The notes beneath the pieces are model-generated. The model was not told the origin of the DNA and did not search any database. It saw only the letters and a list, made by a program, of their open reading frames with translations. A stretch of DNA of 64,000 nucleotides from Microdochium bolleyi (lineage: Eukaryota; Ascomycota; Sordariomycetes; Xylariales; Microdochiaceae): assembly GCA_001566295.1 (NCBI GenBank), contig KQ964253.1:434001-498000 (forward strand), written 5' to 3'. Position 1 is the stretch's first letter; every line of letters starts with the position of its first letter. Made by a program: the position numbers and the translations under genes. Below are positions 42,624-53,136 of the stretch, piece by piece.

Positions 42624-44087
42624 TCACCGGCCCAAGCTCCCCGTCACGCTCCCAACCATGACAGCGACCTCGCGATCCCATCTGCCCTTCTCCGACGCCG
42701 ACACCACCGCACCACCGCTCTTCGCTACACCACCGCTCTTCGCTACACCACCGCTCTTCCCCGCGACTGACACCATCGTGCTCGGCGGCTGGCTGCCCTT
42801 GTTGACACACTCGCGGATCGCGTCGGCCACATTACTACGATTCGAACGCAAGGTTCGTGCAGAGACGCCGCCCCGGTTCACAATCTCCTGAACCTTTGGC
42901 GATAGGCTGCTCGCCATGGTGCGCCAGAAGTACGACGCCAGCGAGCCCGTCTCGAGATGTGACAGTAGTGGCTGGAGCAGATTCCCAGTCTTTTCTGGTG
43001 CCGTTGCTGGTGTGACGGACTGGCCCTGTGATAGTAGAGGATTTACCGGCGCTTTAGTCGTCTCAAGGATGATCTCGAGTGCAATGATATTCTGACACCG
43101 CGCCGCGACCTCCGCGAGGGTCCGGTCCAGCGAGGGCAGCGTAGAGAGTGACCGTGCCAGCGAAGCCACGGAACTCTGGAGCGAGTTGCGCAGGAACACC
43201 TCGAGCGCCTGCAGGAGAAATGTCGGCGTCCACTTATCCGGCCTGACCCCCTGCGTCGGTGACAGCAGGTACAGCGCCGTCATCGCGGACACGGTGCGCG
43301 CCTTCGTCTCCTCGCTCTGCGCGTACGTCGCGGCTCCCGACGCAGAGCCCACCGAGAACTCGCGTATCATCTGCTCCGACGCCTGCCTGATCGATTTCTC
43401 GACCGGCACGATCACGCCATCTCGCAGGGACCTGATGGCCGCCACCCGGTCGAGCCCATAGCCTTCCTCGCCCGGCGCCGTCCGGTCGAGCACTTCCCGC
43501 AGCGAGACGATCGTGTTCGCACACCGCACGATGGCCCTGTGATCCTCCTTGCGCAGCGCTGCTGAGACCACACCAGCCCCTCCCGCCGTACTGCCGGCCA
43601 GCGTCTCCGAGTGTTGGACCTCGAGCTGCCTGCCGAGCTGCAGACACCGCGCCACGGACCTGCCCAGCCGGAGCGTCTCCCACAGCCGCGCCGCCACGAG
43701 CCGCACCTGGTCAGCCTCGGCGTGCTTCTGTATGACCTGCCGCTCGAGCTGCGCGTAGCTGTCGTTCAGGGACTTGACCTGGCTGTCGATCTCGGCGATG
43801 ATGCGCCCGCTGGCGTCGGTCTGGGTCTTTGTGTGGGTGAGCAGCGGCAGGGCCGAGCGCGTGGTGAGGGAGTCGATGTGCGAGTCGACCTCCTGCGCGT
43901 CGAAGAGGACCTTGGACAGCGGCGTCGAGAGGTCGAGGGGCGTGTCGCTGGGGTTGTTGGTCGCGAGGACGAGGACGTTGGCGAACTGCGAGGGGCTGAA
44001 GTCGGGCGCGAGGAAGGTCTCGTAGTCGATGTACGAGGCTGCAGCGGCGGCCGCGGCGGCGTCCTGGTCCTGGTCGCCGTCTGCCAT
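42624..44087 (-). CDS. cog5: Conserved oligomeric Golgi complex subunit 5 (Cog5)
   Basis: Single exon, 487 aa. The start follows an Ala-rich stretch, then SYIDYETFLAPDFSPSQFANVLVLATNNPSDTPLDLSTPLSKVLFDAQEVDSHIDSL, the N-terminal block of fungal Cog5. Coiled-coil/helical bundle follows (LNDSYAQLERQVIQKHAEADQVRLVAARLWETLRLGRSVARCLQLGRQLE), then REDHRAIVRCANTIVSLREVL-like and LLSPTQGVRPDKWTPTFLLQALEVF segments. COG is an eight-subunit Golgi tether for retrograde vesicles; Cog5 pairs with Cog7 in lobe B. Near the C-terminus an 18-base tandem repeat encodes AKSGGV units. Confidence 0.9.
   Translation of the reverse strand: MADGDQDQDAAAAAAAASYIDYETFLAPDFSPSQFANVLVLATNNPSDTPLDLSTPLSKVLFDAQEVDSHIDSLTTRSALPLLTHTKTQTDASGRIIAEIDSQVKSLNDSYAQLERQVIQKHAEADQVRLVAARLWETLRLGRSVARCLQLGRQLEVQHSETLAGSTAGGAGVVSAALRKEDHRAIVRCANTIVSLREVLDRTAPGEEGYGLDRVAAIRSLRDGVIVPVEKSIRQASEQMIREFSVGSASGAATYAQSEETKARTVSAMTALYLLSPTQGVRPDKWTPTFLLQALEVFLRNSLQSSVASLARSLSTLPSLDRTLAEVAARCQNIIALEIILETTKAPVNPLLSQGQSVTPATAPEKTGNLLQPLLSHLETGSLASYFWRTMASSLSPKVQEIVNRGGVSARTLRSNRSNVADAIRECVNKGSQPPSTMVSVAGKSGGVAKSGGVAKSGGAVVSASEKGRWDREVAVMVGSVTGSLGR
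42711..42762 (+). repeat. 18-bp tandem repeat inside cog5
   Basis: Nearly three copies of ACCACCGCTCTTCGCTAC (at 42711, 42729 and 42747, the last diverging after 12 bases). On the coding strand it encodes repeated AKSGGV in the disordered tail of Cog5. Confidence 0.9.
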
Positions 44088-45100
44088 TGCTGTGTCTTGT
44101 GGATGTCAAGCGGACGTTGCGCTCCCAGCTGGTTTTAAGCTTTCAATTGTGTTGCTGGAGAGGGTTTGGTTCAGGAACGGGAGACAGCTTGTGACAGCTT
44201 GCCGTTAGCTAGCTCCAGGGACCAATTGCCCCACCACCACCGCTACCACCACCACCGTCTGGTCCGCATCGGCCAGTCCACCCACGGCTAACACAATTTG
44301 GGTGCAGCTATATTCAGATGCTGAACAGTCTTGCTAGGTGCTCAGGAACGGGCTCGAAAGTATCGCGGAGCTTGGAATCAGCAGACTGTAGTCCCAACAT
44401 CGAATAATCATAATCGCTCCTCGCAATCAACTTCTATCGTTGGTGCAACGTGCAAAATGTAGCTGTTGATTAGCTTTCAACTCGGTTCAATAAATATGAC
44501 GATAAACCTGAAGTCTGATTTGCTTTTATATGGAAATTGATTGTAATCAAAGATGTAAAGGTCCCAATGACCGGTGCCAATGCTTCAAATCTCAGCTGTA
44601 CATGCTATTAAGGAGTACAGTGATGTACAAAAGGTTATGGTCTAACACGCTTTAGGAAATCTGCTAACATAAAGAAGACAATTGTCTGGTACGACTACAG
44701 AAGTTTCACTCCTTTTGCGCCGTGCCCGAGCAGGGAAATACAGAAGATAGAGACACGACCGATTAATATGGATGTAGAGATCGTCACAAAGAAACAAAGA
44801 AACGTAAACGCTTGATAAACCCATTTTGGCCAAGACAATGAGATCCTCCAAACCGATAAACAAAGAGAAAAAGGAAATTTGATGGTAGAGATCGTGGCAA
44901 AGAAAGAGCGAAACGTAAACGCTGAAAGCCCCGGCCGGCAAAACATGTCCAAAATCCTCCAACGTGCAAGGAAATACAAAGGGAAAATCATCAGTCGTGA
45001 TGTTGCTGCAGGAGCGTGTAAGTGATCATCAAGATGTCGTCAACATGGCCACCCGTTGTGACAGCGGCGGCCTCCATCCCCCCACACCTTTGACTCCTCC
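44088..45100. other. Intergenic, cog5 promoter and a 111-bp tandem duplication
   Basis: 1 kb between cog5 (start) and the coiled-coil gene (stop), AT-rich in its middle. CAC/CCA-rich triplets occur near 44230-44265. A diverged tandem duplication is described separately. No gene seen. Confidence 0.5.
44774..44995 (+). repeat. Diverged tandem duplication, period 111 bp
   Basis: The stretch starting GTAGAGATCGT at 44774 recurs at 44885. Both copies continue with CAAAGAAA, then GAAACGTAAACGCT, and after a divergent middle with ATCCTCCAA. It lies just 3' of the coiled-coil gene, probably in or beyond its 3' UTR. Confidence 0.75.
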
Positions 45101-48100
45101 TCAGGACGAGTCGTCACTGACTCGTCCCCGGAACTGGTCTTTCGACATGACCTGGATGCCGCCGCCGCGGTCCTGCGGCTTGCGCACAAACACCATGCTC
45201 GTGCTGGGCGAGCGGGTGTGGTTCGCGACGCCGCCCTTGCCTCGCCGCCGCGAGTCGCTTCGCGAGGGGGGCCTGCTGCGCTCCTTGGGCCCGTTGCCCG
45301 CGCCCGCGGTGCCCGGCGTGCCCGACATGAGCGAGGCCGCTGCCGCCGCCGCGTTGGCCGACGTGAGCTGGCTCTGCAGGTCCGCGATGGTCTGCCCGCA
45401 GGGGGCGTGGGCCGCGTGGGCCGCGTGGAGGTCCTGCGTGAGCGTGGCGATCTGGGCGCCGAGCTCGGCGGAGCGTCCCGCGCGCTGCAGCAGGTCGGGC
45501 ACCTTGGCGGCCTCGACCTCGAGCTCGACGTTGCGGGCCTCGAGGGCGGCGAGCTTCTCGGCGAGGTCGGCGTCAGGTGTTGCCGCGGGGGCCGGGGCTG
45601 GCTCTTCCTTGGCCGCGGGTGCTTCGGCAGGAGCAGCTTCAGCGGCGGGCTCGGCAGCAGCAGGTGCCGGCTCTTGGGCCTGTGCAAGCTGATCTTGAAG
45701 GCTCTTGAGCTGATCCTGAAGACTGCTAGCCTGGGCCTCGAGCTCCTTGTGCTTGCCCTGCAGCTCCGTCAGCTCGCCGATCTTGCCGTCGAGCTCGGCA
45801 GCGCGTGTCTTGAGCTCGCCGTGGTCACTCTCGAGGGTAGCGTTGCTGCCCCTAAGGGACTCGAGCTCCCCCTTGGCTGACTCGAGCTCCGTCTTGGCGG
45901 TATCGAGCTCGACACGGGTGTCGCACAGCTTCGAGTCGACCTCGAGCCGCTGGTGCGCGAGCGAGACGTTGGCAGCCTTGGCTCCGCCAAGATCGACGTT
46001 AAGGCGCTCGATCTCGGCCTGCTTCTCGCCAATCTCGGTCTTGAGGTTGCCGATCTGTGTCTCGTACTGCGCCTCTACGTCGGCGAAGGTCTTCTCGAGA
46101 TCCTCCTTCTCGGTGAGGAACCTGTCGGCGAGCTCCTTCCTCTCCGCATCGGCCGTCTCGGTGTACTCCTTCAGCTCGGCCTCGGCCTTGGCCTGCAGCT
46201 CGGCGATGCTGGCTTCGAAAGTCGCCTGTTGCTCCTCAAAGGTCTTCTTCTCGTCCTCGAGCTGCTTCTCGGCCTCGGCTTTTGCGGTCTTCGCCTCCTC
46301 GAGCTCCTGAGTCAGGGTCTCGTTGGTCTGCTTGACGGTCTCGAGCTCCTTCTCGAGTTCCTCGCGCTCAGGGGTCCACTGCTCGATCTGCTCCTTGAGG
46401 CCCTTGATCTCAGTGGCGAAGCCGTCGATCTGGGACTCGAGGCTGTCCTTGGTGACTTCCAGCCCGCCCTTCTCCTGGCTGAGCTCCAGGATCCGCGCCT
46501 CAAAGTCTTGCTGGGCTTGTTCCATGTCAACCTTGGCGACGAGCAGCTCCTCCTTCTCCGCCGTGAGGCCCTTGATCTGCTCCATCTGCTTGTCGCTCGC
46601 CTCCCGCAGCGTGTCTCTCTCCTCCGAGATGTCCTTGACTTGCCCCGCGAGAGCAGCGACACGCTCCTCCAGGGCAGCCGCGGCCTCCTCGAACTCCGTG
46701 ATGCGCGCGGCCAGGATGTCCGATTCCGCCTTGTGCTCCTCGTCCCTGGCCCTAGCGCGGTCCTCGAGCCGATCGAGCTCGGCGTCACGGCTCCTCAGGG
46801 TTTCCTCAAGCCGGTCGAGCTCGGCGTCTCGGTTCTTTAGAGTCTCGTCGAGCCGGTCAAGCTCCCGCTCGAGATCATCGCGGGCGTGCTGAAGCCGGTC
46901 CCGCTCCCTCTCGGTGTCAGCGAGCACGCCCTTCTGGAAGTGCAGGTTGCTCGTGACCTCGTCTGTCATCCGCCTCTGCGCCTCGAGGTCCTTGAGCAGC
47001 ACGTCCTTGCTGAGCCGCTCCTGCCGCAGCAGCCGCTCGATGTCCTTGGCCTCCTGGTCCTGCTGGGACAGCTGGTCCGCGGCGTCGGCGAGCTCGCGGT
47101 TCAGCCGCGTCTTGGCGACGTGCAGGCTCTCCGTCTCGCTCTCGAGGGCGTCGATCTGCGCGAGCAGGTCCCGCTCAGCGCGCCGCGCCAGGACGAGCTC
47201 CTTGTTCTGCTGCGGCGGCGGGGAGGGCTTGGGCTTCTTCTCGGGCACTGCCGGGGGAGGGGGCATGATCTGGATGTGTACGGTGCGGTTGTTGCTGCTC
47301 TGGTTGCTGCCATTCTTGTTGTTGTTGTTGTTGCTGCTGCCGTTCTTCGTGTTGGCGTTGGTGTTCTTCTTGTTGTTCTTGCTGTTGGCTCTCTGCAGCG
47401 CAGTGGATGTGACCGGGCCGGTGGGCGTGACGTCGCTCTCATCAGAGATCGACTGAGGCCGGGCAGGCGGAGGTCTCCCACGGGTGTTTGTCTGTGTCGG
47501 CACGCCCGGAGTCTGGACACGGGTCTGCTGCCGGACCTGGACCTGGGGCCGCTTCCAATACGTCTCGGGTTCAGTCGACTCCGTTGTGATACTGGTAGCA
47601 TCTGTGCTGGCAGACAGCTCCGAGTTGTTCGACTCGTCGAAGCTGTCGTACGTGTCGTACGGGTTCTCTGTGAGGTACTCATAGCCCTGCTCGTGCTGGC
47701 CGTGCTGCTGCTGGTAGTATGGCTGTTGCGGCATGAACGAGCCTGGCATGGGGGGAGGGTACATGGGCGGCGGCGGATGGGGGGCAGACGAGGAGTGCTC
47801 CAGTCTCCTGGGCGGGGGAGGAGGAGGAGGGTGCTGCGGCTGTGCGGGAGGAGCATGATGCTCGAGCGGCTCCGCGCGGGAGAAGCGCTGGGCCAGCAAG
47901 GCCTGGTCTCGCGCGGGGTCAGGGTTCTTGAGGATGCCGCGGACCGGGTGCTTGACTGCGAGGGGTAGTCGGTCAGGAGAAGACTCGCGGGACGTGACTG
48001 AGTAGTCTTGGTCATTATGGTGGTGATGGAGATCTCTACTTAGGAGTTCGGGGGACTTGGGCGGGATGACGGGCCGCACGCGGGCGTCACGCTGCGGCTG

Positions 48101-48343
48101 CTGGTGATGCTGAGGTGCTGCTGCTACGGTGGTCATCGCCTGGCGGTTCAGAGGGCTGAGGTCCTGCATTTCCCAGCTCTCGCTCGTGTCTATTGAGTCG
48201 AAGCTTGCCCTGGCTTGATCCATGCTGTGCTGTCTGTGTGGGGGAGGTCGTGAGTTGGGGCGGGAACGTTGCTGCTGTTGCCGCCCGTTGTTCTCTCGCG
48301 AGTTGCGTTGGTCCATACGAGGACGATTGTTGCCGGAGTTCAT
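45101..48343 (-). CDS. Large coiled-coil protein with disordered N-terminal half
   Basis: Start chosen at MNSGNNRPRMDQRN (1080 aa). The frame is open upstream, but that stretch looks like leader. Residues 1-~400 are disordered: Arg/Gln/His-rich, a Pro-rich run, an acidic-polar YDTYDSFDESNNSE segment, and poly-Asn/Lys. A VRGILKNPD motif lies near 132. From ~410 to ~900 it is a nearly continuous coiled coil of heptads, including three tandem 14-mers of type LDRLEETLRSRDAE. After a Pro/Ala linker a shorter coiled coil (~945-985) follows, then a Gly/Ser/Arg tail ending in MVFVRKPQDRGGGIQVMSKDQ. No motor or enzyme domain. It resembles cytoskeletal, polarity or septal scaffold proteins in architecture only. 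Confidence 0.8.
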   Translation of the reverse strand: MNSGNNRPRMDQRNSRENNGRQQQQRSRPNSRPPPHRQHSMDQARASFDSIDTSESWEMQDLSPLNRQAMTTVAAAPQHHQQPQRDARVRPVIPPKSPELLSRDLHHHHNDQDYSVTSRESSPDRLPLAVKHPVRGILKNPDPARDQALLAQRFSRAEPLEHHAPPAQPQHPPPPPPPRRLEHSSSAPHPPPPMYPPPMPGSFMPQQPYYQQQHGQHEQGYEYLTENPYDTYDSFDESNNSELSASTDATSITTESTEPETYWKRPQVQVRQQTRVQTPGVPTQTNTRGRPPPARPQSISDESDVTPTGPVTSTALQRANSKNNKKNTNANTKNGSSNNNNNKNGSNQSSNNRTVHIQIMPPPPAVPEKKPKPSPPPQQNKELVLARRAERDLLAQIDALESETESLHVAKTRLNRELADAADQLSQQDQEAKDIERLLRQERLSKDVLLKDLEAQRRMTDEVTSNLHFQKGVLADTERERDRLQHARDDLERELDRLDETLKNRDAELDRLEETLRSRDAELDRLEDRARARDEEHKAESDILAARITEFEEAAAALEERVAALAGQVKDISEERDTLREASDKQMEQIKGLTAEKEELLVAKVDMEQAQQDFEARILELSQEKGGLEVTKDSLESQIDGFATEIKGLKEQIEQWTPEREELEKELETVKQTNETLTQELEEAKTAKAEAEKQLEDEKKTFEEQQATFEASIAELQAKAEAELKEYTETADAERKELADRFLTEKEDLEKTFADVEAQYETQIGNLKTEIGEKQAEIERLNVDLGGAKAANVSLAHQRLEVDSKLCDTRVELDTAKTELESAKGELESLRGSNATLESDHGELKTRAAELDGKIGELTELQGKHKELEAQASSLQDQLKSLQDQLAQAQEPAPAAAEPAAEAAPAEAPAAKEEPAPAPAATPDADLAEKLAALEARNVELEVEAAKVPDLLQRAGRSAELGAQIATLTQDLHAAHAAHAPCGQTIADLQSQLTSANAAAAAASLMSGTPGTAGAGNGPKERSRPPSRSDSRRRGKGGVANHTRSPSTSMVFVRKPQDRGGGIQVMSKDQFRGRVSDDSS

Positions 48344-51300
48344 GTTTGTGATTGATGACCAAATGTAATGTGTCTCAGATGATATCGTGTATGTCAAAAT
48401 GTCTTCTATGATTATGAAGTCTTTCTTTTGGATGGATGTAGATGAAGTTGTGGTTGTCAAGGTGTTGCATTGCAAGAGGAGAGACGCAAGAGCAAGTTGT
48501 TGGGCTTTGGGTATCAGAGTATATCGAATGATAACTCTCGCCTTGCTTGTTTTCCGTTTGCCGTGTTGTCGCCTGATGTGATTTGACGATTGGTGGGCGT
48601 TGTTGAGCAAGTGTTGTGGTTGGGTTATGCAAGATTGTATGCAAGAAAAGGGAGAAGGTCATCAGCCCAAACCGGCACGAGGCAAACGGCATGGCAACCT
48701 GAAGTACGTATCGTGCAACGAGATTACCCCAGACAAGGACCCAGGGTTACCATACTAGACGGTCAGAAAACCCTTGTATCTCGGACGTTCATCGTATCCC
48801 AAGCCGCTCTCGTCATTCCCTTGGCTTGTCAGCAGTCGACCTATGATAATCCAAGTCGTGGCCCAGCGGGTGCTGTGCCTGAGTCATTCTAGAAAGCCAA
48901 TCATGCCCCGGTCGGGTGTTCCGTGGACCCAAAAAGGGACCCGGGCCAGCCCAATTAAGCTCTCGGGAGGTTGGGTCTGAGCAGGCGCCTAGCGAGGATC
49001 ACTCTCCCGCGTTGGGCATCCATGCAGTCGGCTCAAAATGGGCGCCTGAAGTGTCAATCGTATTGCCACTGTAAGCCCAAAGATGATATGGAAGGATCAA
49101 TTGATTGTGCACTATAACAGGTCCTCAGAACCATAGATCACATTTGCGGCTCTTATTCAGCCATGAATCTTCCACAAGACTTTGGCTGTGCACATTCTTT
49201 GTTTGGGTTGTGAACTCGAAGACTTCACAACTCCTATTTGTGGGACCCTTGTCGACTAGTCCTGATCAGGACATCCCGTGGCTCCACTTGATGCCGCAAC
49301 GTCTTGGACAACCTGATGTATGCCCAATTGTGACAAACCCTTGTGCAAGGGACATAATACCATCGAGGAGCCGAGAGTCACTGGGCAGTTATCAGCCATG
49401 TTGCATCGCCTTTCTTGTGACGTAGTGATACAGGTCATCTTCTCCCGACGAGCTGAGCAGCTCGACGCCCGAGTGAGACATCAGACGAGGCAGTGCAGTG
49501 TTGGGTCACGATTCCTCGGAGTTGTCCACGTGTACGACCGTCTGCGACCTTGAGGGCTGGGAGCGGCCTGTCGAGGCAAGCGGCGTACGCCGCTGCCAGC
49601 CAAGTCAATACTGCATGCTTCCCGCAGATACGCGTCTTCCCCGGGCATGCCGGACGACGCTCACTGCCGGCGAGGTGCATTAGTGGACGGGGCTGTCCAC
49701 TCGGACCCGGCGAACAAGGACCAGGCGTTGGCTAGCCTGCACTTCGTGGTCCAGTCAGTTGGTATCCGCCTCGCTTGTCACATTTTGATCTTGCTTGCTG
49801 GTTTTTCTATGGCTTCCCGTTTCTGCTTCAAAGTCCTCTGTTCTGAACACAGCTGTGGTGTCCGAAGAGCACAAGCGAGGGCAATGGTAAGCCACCAATC
49901 AGGGAACGAAAGTTCGGTGAAGAAGGTACTTGTTCTGTGTTTTATCCGTGACAACTTGAGGCCCAAAGCCCTTAAGAGGTCGAGTTCGCGCTAGCATGAC
50001 CTCCGCATTGTTGCCCAAAACTCCCCGCAAAGACCGAGGAGGCTTGTATCCACCAAGAGGCCACACTGTAGACTCCGTGAGTAAGGTATGTTTGCTGTGG
50101 AGCTCTACAGGCAGCTCTTCGCCCTCGAATTGCCTATCTAGACCTCTAGACCGACGTGCCTCCTCACTTGACCTCTGAGGCTCTAGGCAGCGGGACTTAT
50201 GATACATAACGTAGCCTTTCATTACTTGAGAATGGTCCTGACAAATAGTACTCATGCCTGTTCAGGTCCCCCCGCGTCCTGTATGTGTGCCAGTACAACT
50301 GTCAGTCTAGCTGAAAGCATATCACCTAATCACTGTGGGACCCAGGTGTCTTTTCTCCGCACTGTTTGTTGATCAAGTCCCGATTCAGAGGAACGAACAG
50401 CTGGCACAGATCCATCTTCCAGAACTGGCTTTCCCGGTAAGCCGACAAAAGGGGAAGAAGGTAAGGTACCTTGCTATCCTACGCCAGCTCATGTTTGGAC
50501 AAGTCACTTCGCAGCTTTGCGGTCTATGTCTGTCTCCCAAGGCCGTCTGCCGATATCCATAATCCCTCATGAGATATCGCTCTGGGGTAAAGAGGTCTTG
50601 TGACCAGGTTGCTGGGCTTGCATGATTGCAACGTTGAAGGTTTTGTAATCACTGCTGTTCTGTAGACCGCATGAGCTGCACGTGACAACCTGACTATGAA
50701 GCACCTGACAGGTCGGAAGCTCCATCTTGAAGATCTTGCCCTTGACCGGTGAATGTTGCGGAGCCCTTCTCTACAAGATATTCAGCTCTCTCCGTTCCTT
50801 CGTCTTTTTCATTCCGCCTCTAAATGCAGTCGTCAAAGGCTTCCGCGACTATAGAGACCTAGACGCCATGGGATAGTCTCACAGATGGACCATCAAAGGC
50901 AGTCATTGAGGACCTAATGGACGTGGAAGTTGCCGGATAAAATACGCACGTGAACTACAAGTGTGGAGAAAAACTCACTTCATACCGATGCATGCACCTC
51001 GATCTCCATTCTCTGGATCTACGGTGCGAATCTTGATTTAATGACCCTATCGGAATTGTCCTGTATAGTTCTGTCTGAGAATGACATTGTTTTTTCAACG
51101 TGTGGCTCTTCGAGAGCCATGCTGCTCGATGAAAGTCCTTGGCTTGTTGACGATGGGGCAAGGGTTCTCACGCTGCCTGTTTGCAATGCTGCTATCTCAT
51201 TGTAGGCTGCCGGGCCATAAGTCTGTGGCTATCCCGGCATCACCCGTGCTCCGAAGCTGTCTGGATGGTACTCCAATTCTACCGCTCTTCCATTTTATCG

Positions 51301-51604
51301 TCTGATTTCTGCACAATATCGTGTTTCCCGGTTTCTGTTGATACTGAAGAAGTGCAGTGACTGCCTCATCTTCCGGTCTCTGGCGTTATTTTATGTTGGC
51401 AAACTGCACGTTCACTCCTGCCACTTTTCCACAGTACTTCGGTCAAATCCACAGTTTGCTGATCCCATAGCGTTTGTTTTTCTTCGCAGTAGGACGCCGC
51501 GAATCATCCCAGCCTTTGGATTTGCGTATGAATGGTATGAAAGAGACCCCATCGAGATGAAGCGAGTCCCCTTTCGTCTAGAGCCTGAGATTCTGCGCTG
51601 CAGC
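48344..51604. other. 3.3-kb gene-free accessory tract
   Basis: The promoter and leader of the coiled-coil gene occupy the first few hundred bases. The rest is sequence of average to low GC with only short, conflicting frames. I see no domain, repeat array or RNA gene. Confidence 0.45.
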
Positions 51605-52345
51605 TCATTGGCTTCGTCCTTTTGCTGTCGCAGCTCTCTTGATGCGCTCATTGAAGCGCACAACCATGTCACGGAGTCTCTGATTAACGCGTGCTCGGTC
51701 CTGCTCAAGCTCCAAGACCCTCGCTCGGGCGATCTGCGTCTCGGCCCTGCTCTCCAGTAGCTGTGCCTGCAGTGTCTGTGCCAACTCATCGAGCTGTTTC
51801 TTCGTCATTCTCGACCTCGTGGGTGTTCTTTCATGCTTGTTCACCTTGCGTGGCACTACGATGATCTTGAAGTCCTCGTGCTCGGTGATGTAAAGCCATG
51901 TTGCGATTGCAGTTGATGCGGACAGAGCAACGTGACTGGTGCGATATTCCTTGGCCGAGGAGGAGGCTCGGCGAAAGCCAGAAGAGTAGAATGCCAGCAG
52001 TGCCTTCACATCTTCCGGCTTGGCGACTTGGAGCTCGTCGGTGTCGAATAAGCCCTTCGCGACGATTCGCCAGAAGGCGTACTCCAGGTCTCTGTTCCAT
52101 GTTGGGTGCTTATCTAGGACGAGGCTGGCTCGCTGGACGATCTTGTGCAGGGCTTCTGTGATGCTGCTGGCGAGCGATGTACCGCATCCAATGGCGACAA
52201 GGAGCTCTCCAAAGGCGAGCAGGTCTCTCTGTGCCAGACGTGGTTCACCAGTGAAGTCGAATCCAGGGACGTGGGTCAGGTCTGCGAGAATTCTTGCCTC
52301 ATCCTCCGCGGGAAAATGTCTTGCGGTGTCGTCGTCGATTTCCAT
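51605..52345 (-). CDS. Orphan protein with helical domain and C-terminal coiled coil (pair member 1)
   Basis: Start chosen at MEIDDDTARHF, giving 246 aa (an upstream in-frame ATG would add 52 less protein-like residues). Residues ~20-150 form a helical domain with WNRDLEYAFWRIVAKGLFD and PEDVKALLAFYSSGFRRAS; then a strand-like ATWLYITEHEDFKIIVVPRKV; then from ~185 a coiled coil (KKQLDELAQTLQAQLLESRAETQ...RVLELEQDRARVNQRLRDMVVRFNERI). Its FWxxVAxxL...P..V..LL.FY..GF block recurs in the neighbouring gene, so the two are distant relatives. No known domain; likely lineage-specific. Confidence 0.65.
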   Translation of the reverse strand: MEIDDDTARHFPAEDEARILADLTHVPGFDFTGEPRLAQRDLLAFGELLVAIGCGTSLASSITEALHKIVQRASLVLDKHPTWNRDLEYAFWRIVAKGLFDTDELQVAKPEDVKALLAFYSSGFRRASSSAKEYRTSHVALSASTAIATWLYITEHEDFKIIVVPRKVNKHERTPTRSRMTKKQLDELAQTLQAQLLESRAETQIARARVLELEQDRARVNQRLRDMVVRFNERIKRAATAKGRSQ

Positions 52346-53136
52346 GCTGTTGTGCGATTGGGGTCTTGTTTGTGTGTCGAGAAGCTGCCTGGGTAATGGC
52401 TGGATCGCTTCAGCTGAACAGCAAGTGAAAACGTGTGGTGAGACCAGGACAGGATGTGAGGCACTTCGGAGTTCATTGTTCTCAATGGGCGTGCCATTCA
52501 CTCGTGGCTCAGCGCTTGCTCAGTACATTACATCGCGAGGAGATTGGTCGTCGCGGCCATCAGGAGAAACATTCGCGCAGGGATATCCTGCTATGATGCA
52601 ATGATATCCAGATTGCGGCTCCGGAAGCAAAGTGTGTGCGATCAATCTAGTGGTGGTCCGGAAGGTGAATCGATGCAAGACACAACTCACTTTCACTCTC
52701 GACAATCCCCCATATGTGAGTTGAGCCCGTATTAGTCTACTCCATTTACCGTGATACTTCGTCTCGAATATCGTGAAACAGAAGATGTCATTTGCTGTTG
52801 CAATTTTGAGGACTTTCATACAGAACAACTACTACGCGTATTGCATCCGTACAAGAAGCGAAATTTCACGCTTGTGACCTGAGTCCTCATCGTTGAGTCC
52901 CCCCGTCCATCGGAGGCCCGTAAAGTGATGTTTCATGCCTCGAAAATGGCAAAACTGTTCATATGGGGTTCAATGAGCCGCATACGTTTCCCCCGTCCTG
53001 GATCCTAAGAATACTCAGACACAAACGCGCATGACTGGTGATTCTCCGACCCGGTCAAAGGTTGAGTCCGCGTGTGGAGCGCTGAAGTTCACTGGTCAAG
53101 TTAGCGACGAGCCCATCGCGTTTTGGCATGGCGTGA
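52346..53136. other. Intergenic between the two orphan genes
   Basis: 791 bases with short frames only; holds the upstream region of pair member 1 and the 3' UTR of pair member 2. Confidence 0.45.

Noticed and set aside
45747..46892. Long plus-strand Ser/Leu-rich frames opposite the coiled-coil gene
   Set aside because: Antisense shadows of Glu/Lys/Leu heptad codons, a common artefact.
48344..48610. Upstream extension of the coiled-coil protein
   Set aside because: Ile/Thr-rich leader-like sequence; the internal MNSGNNRPR start is more consistent with the disordered polar N-terminus.
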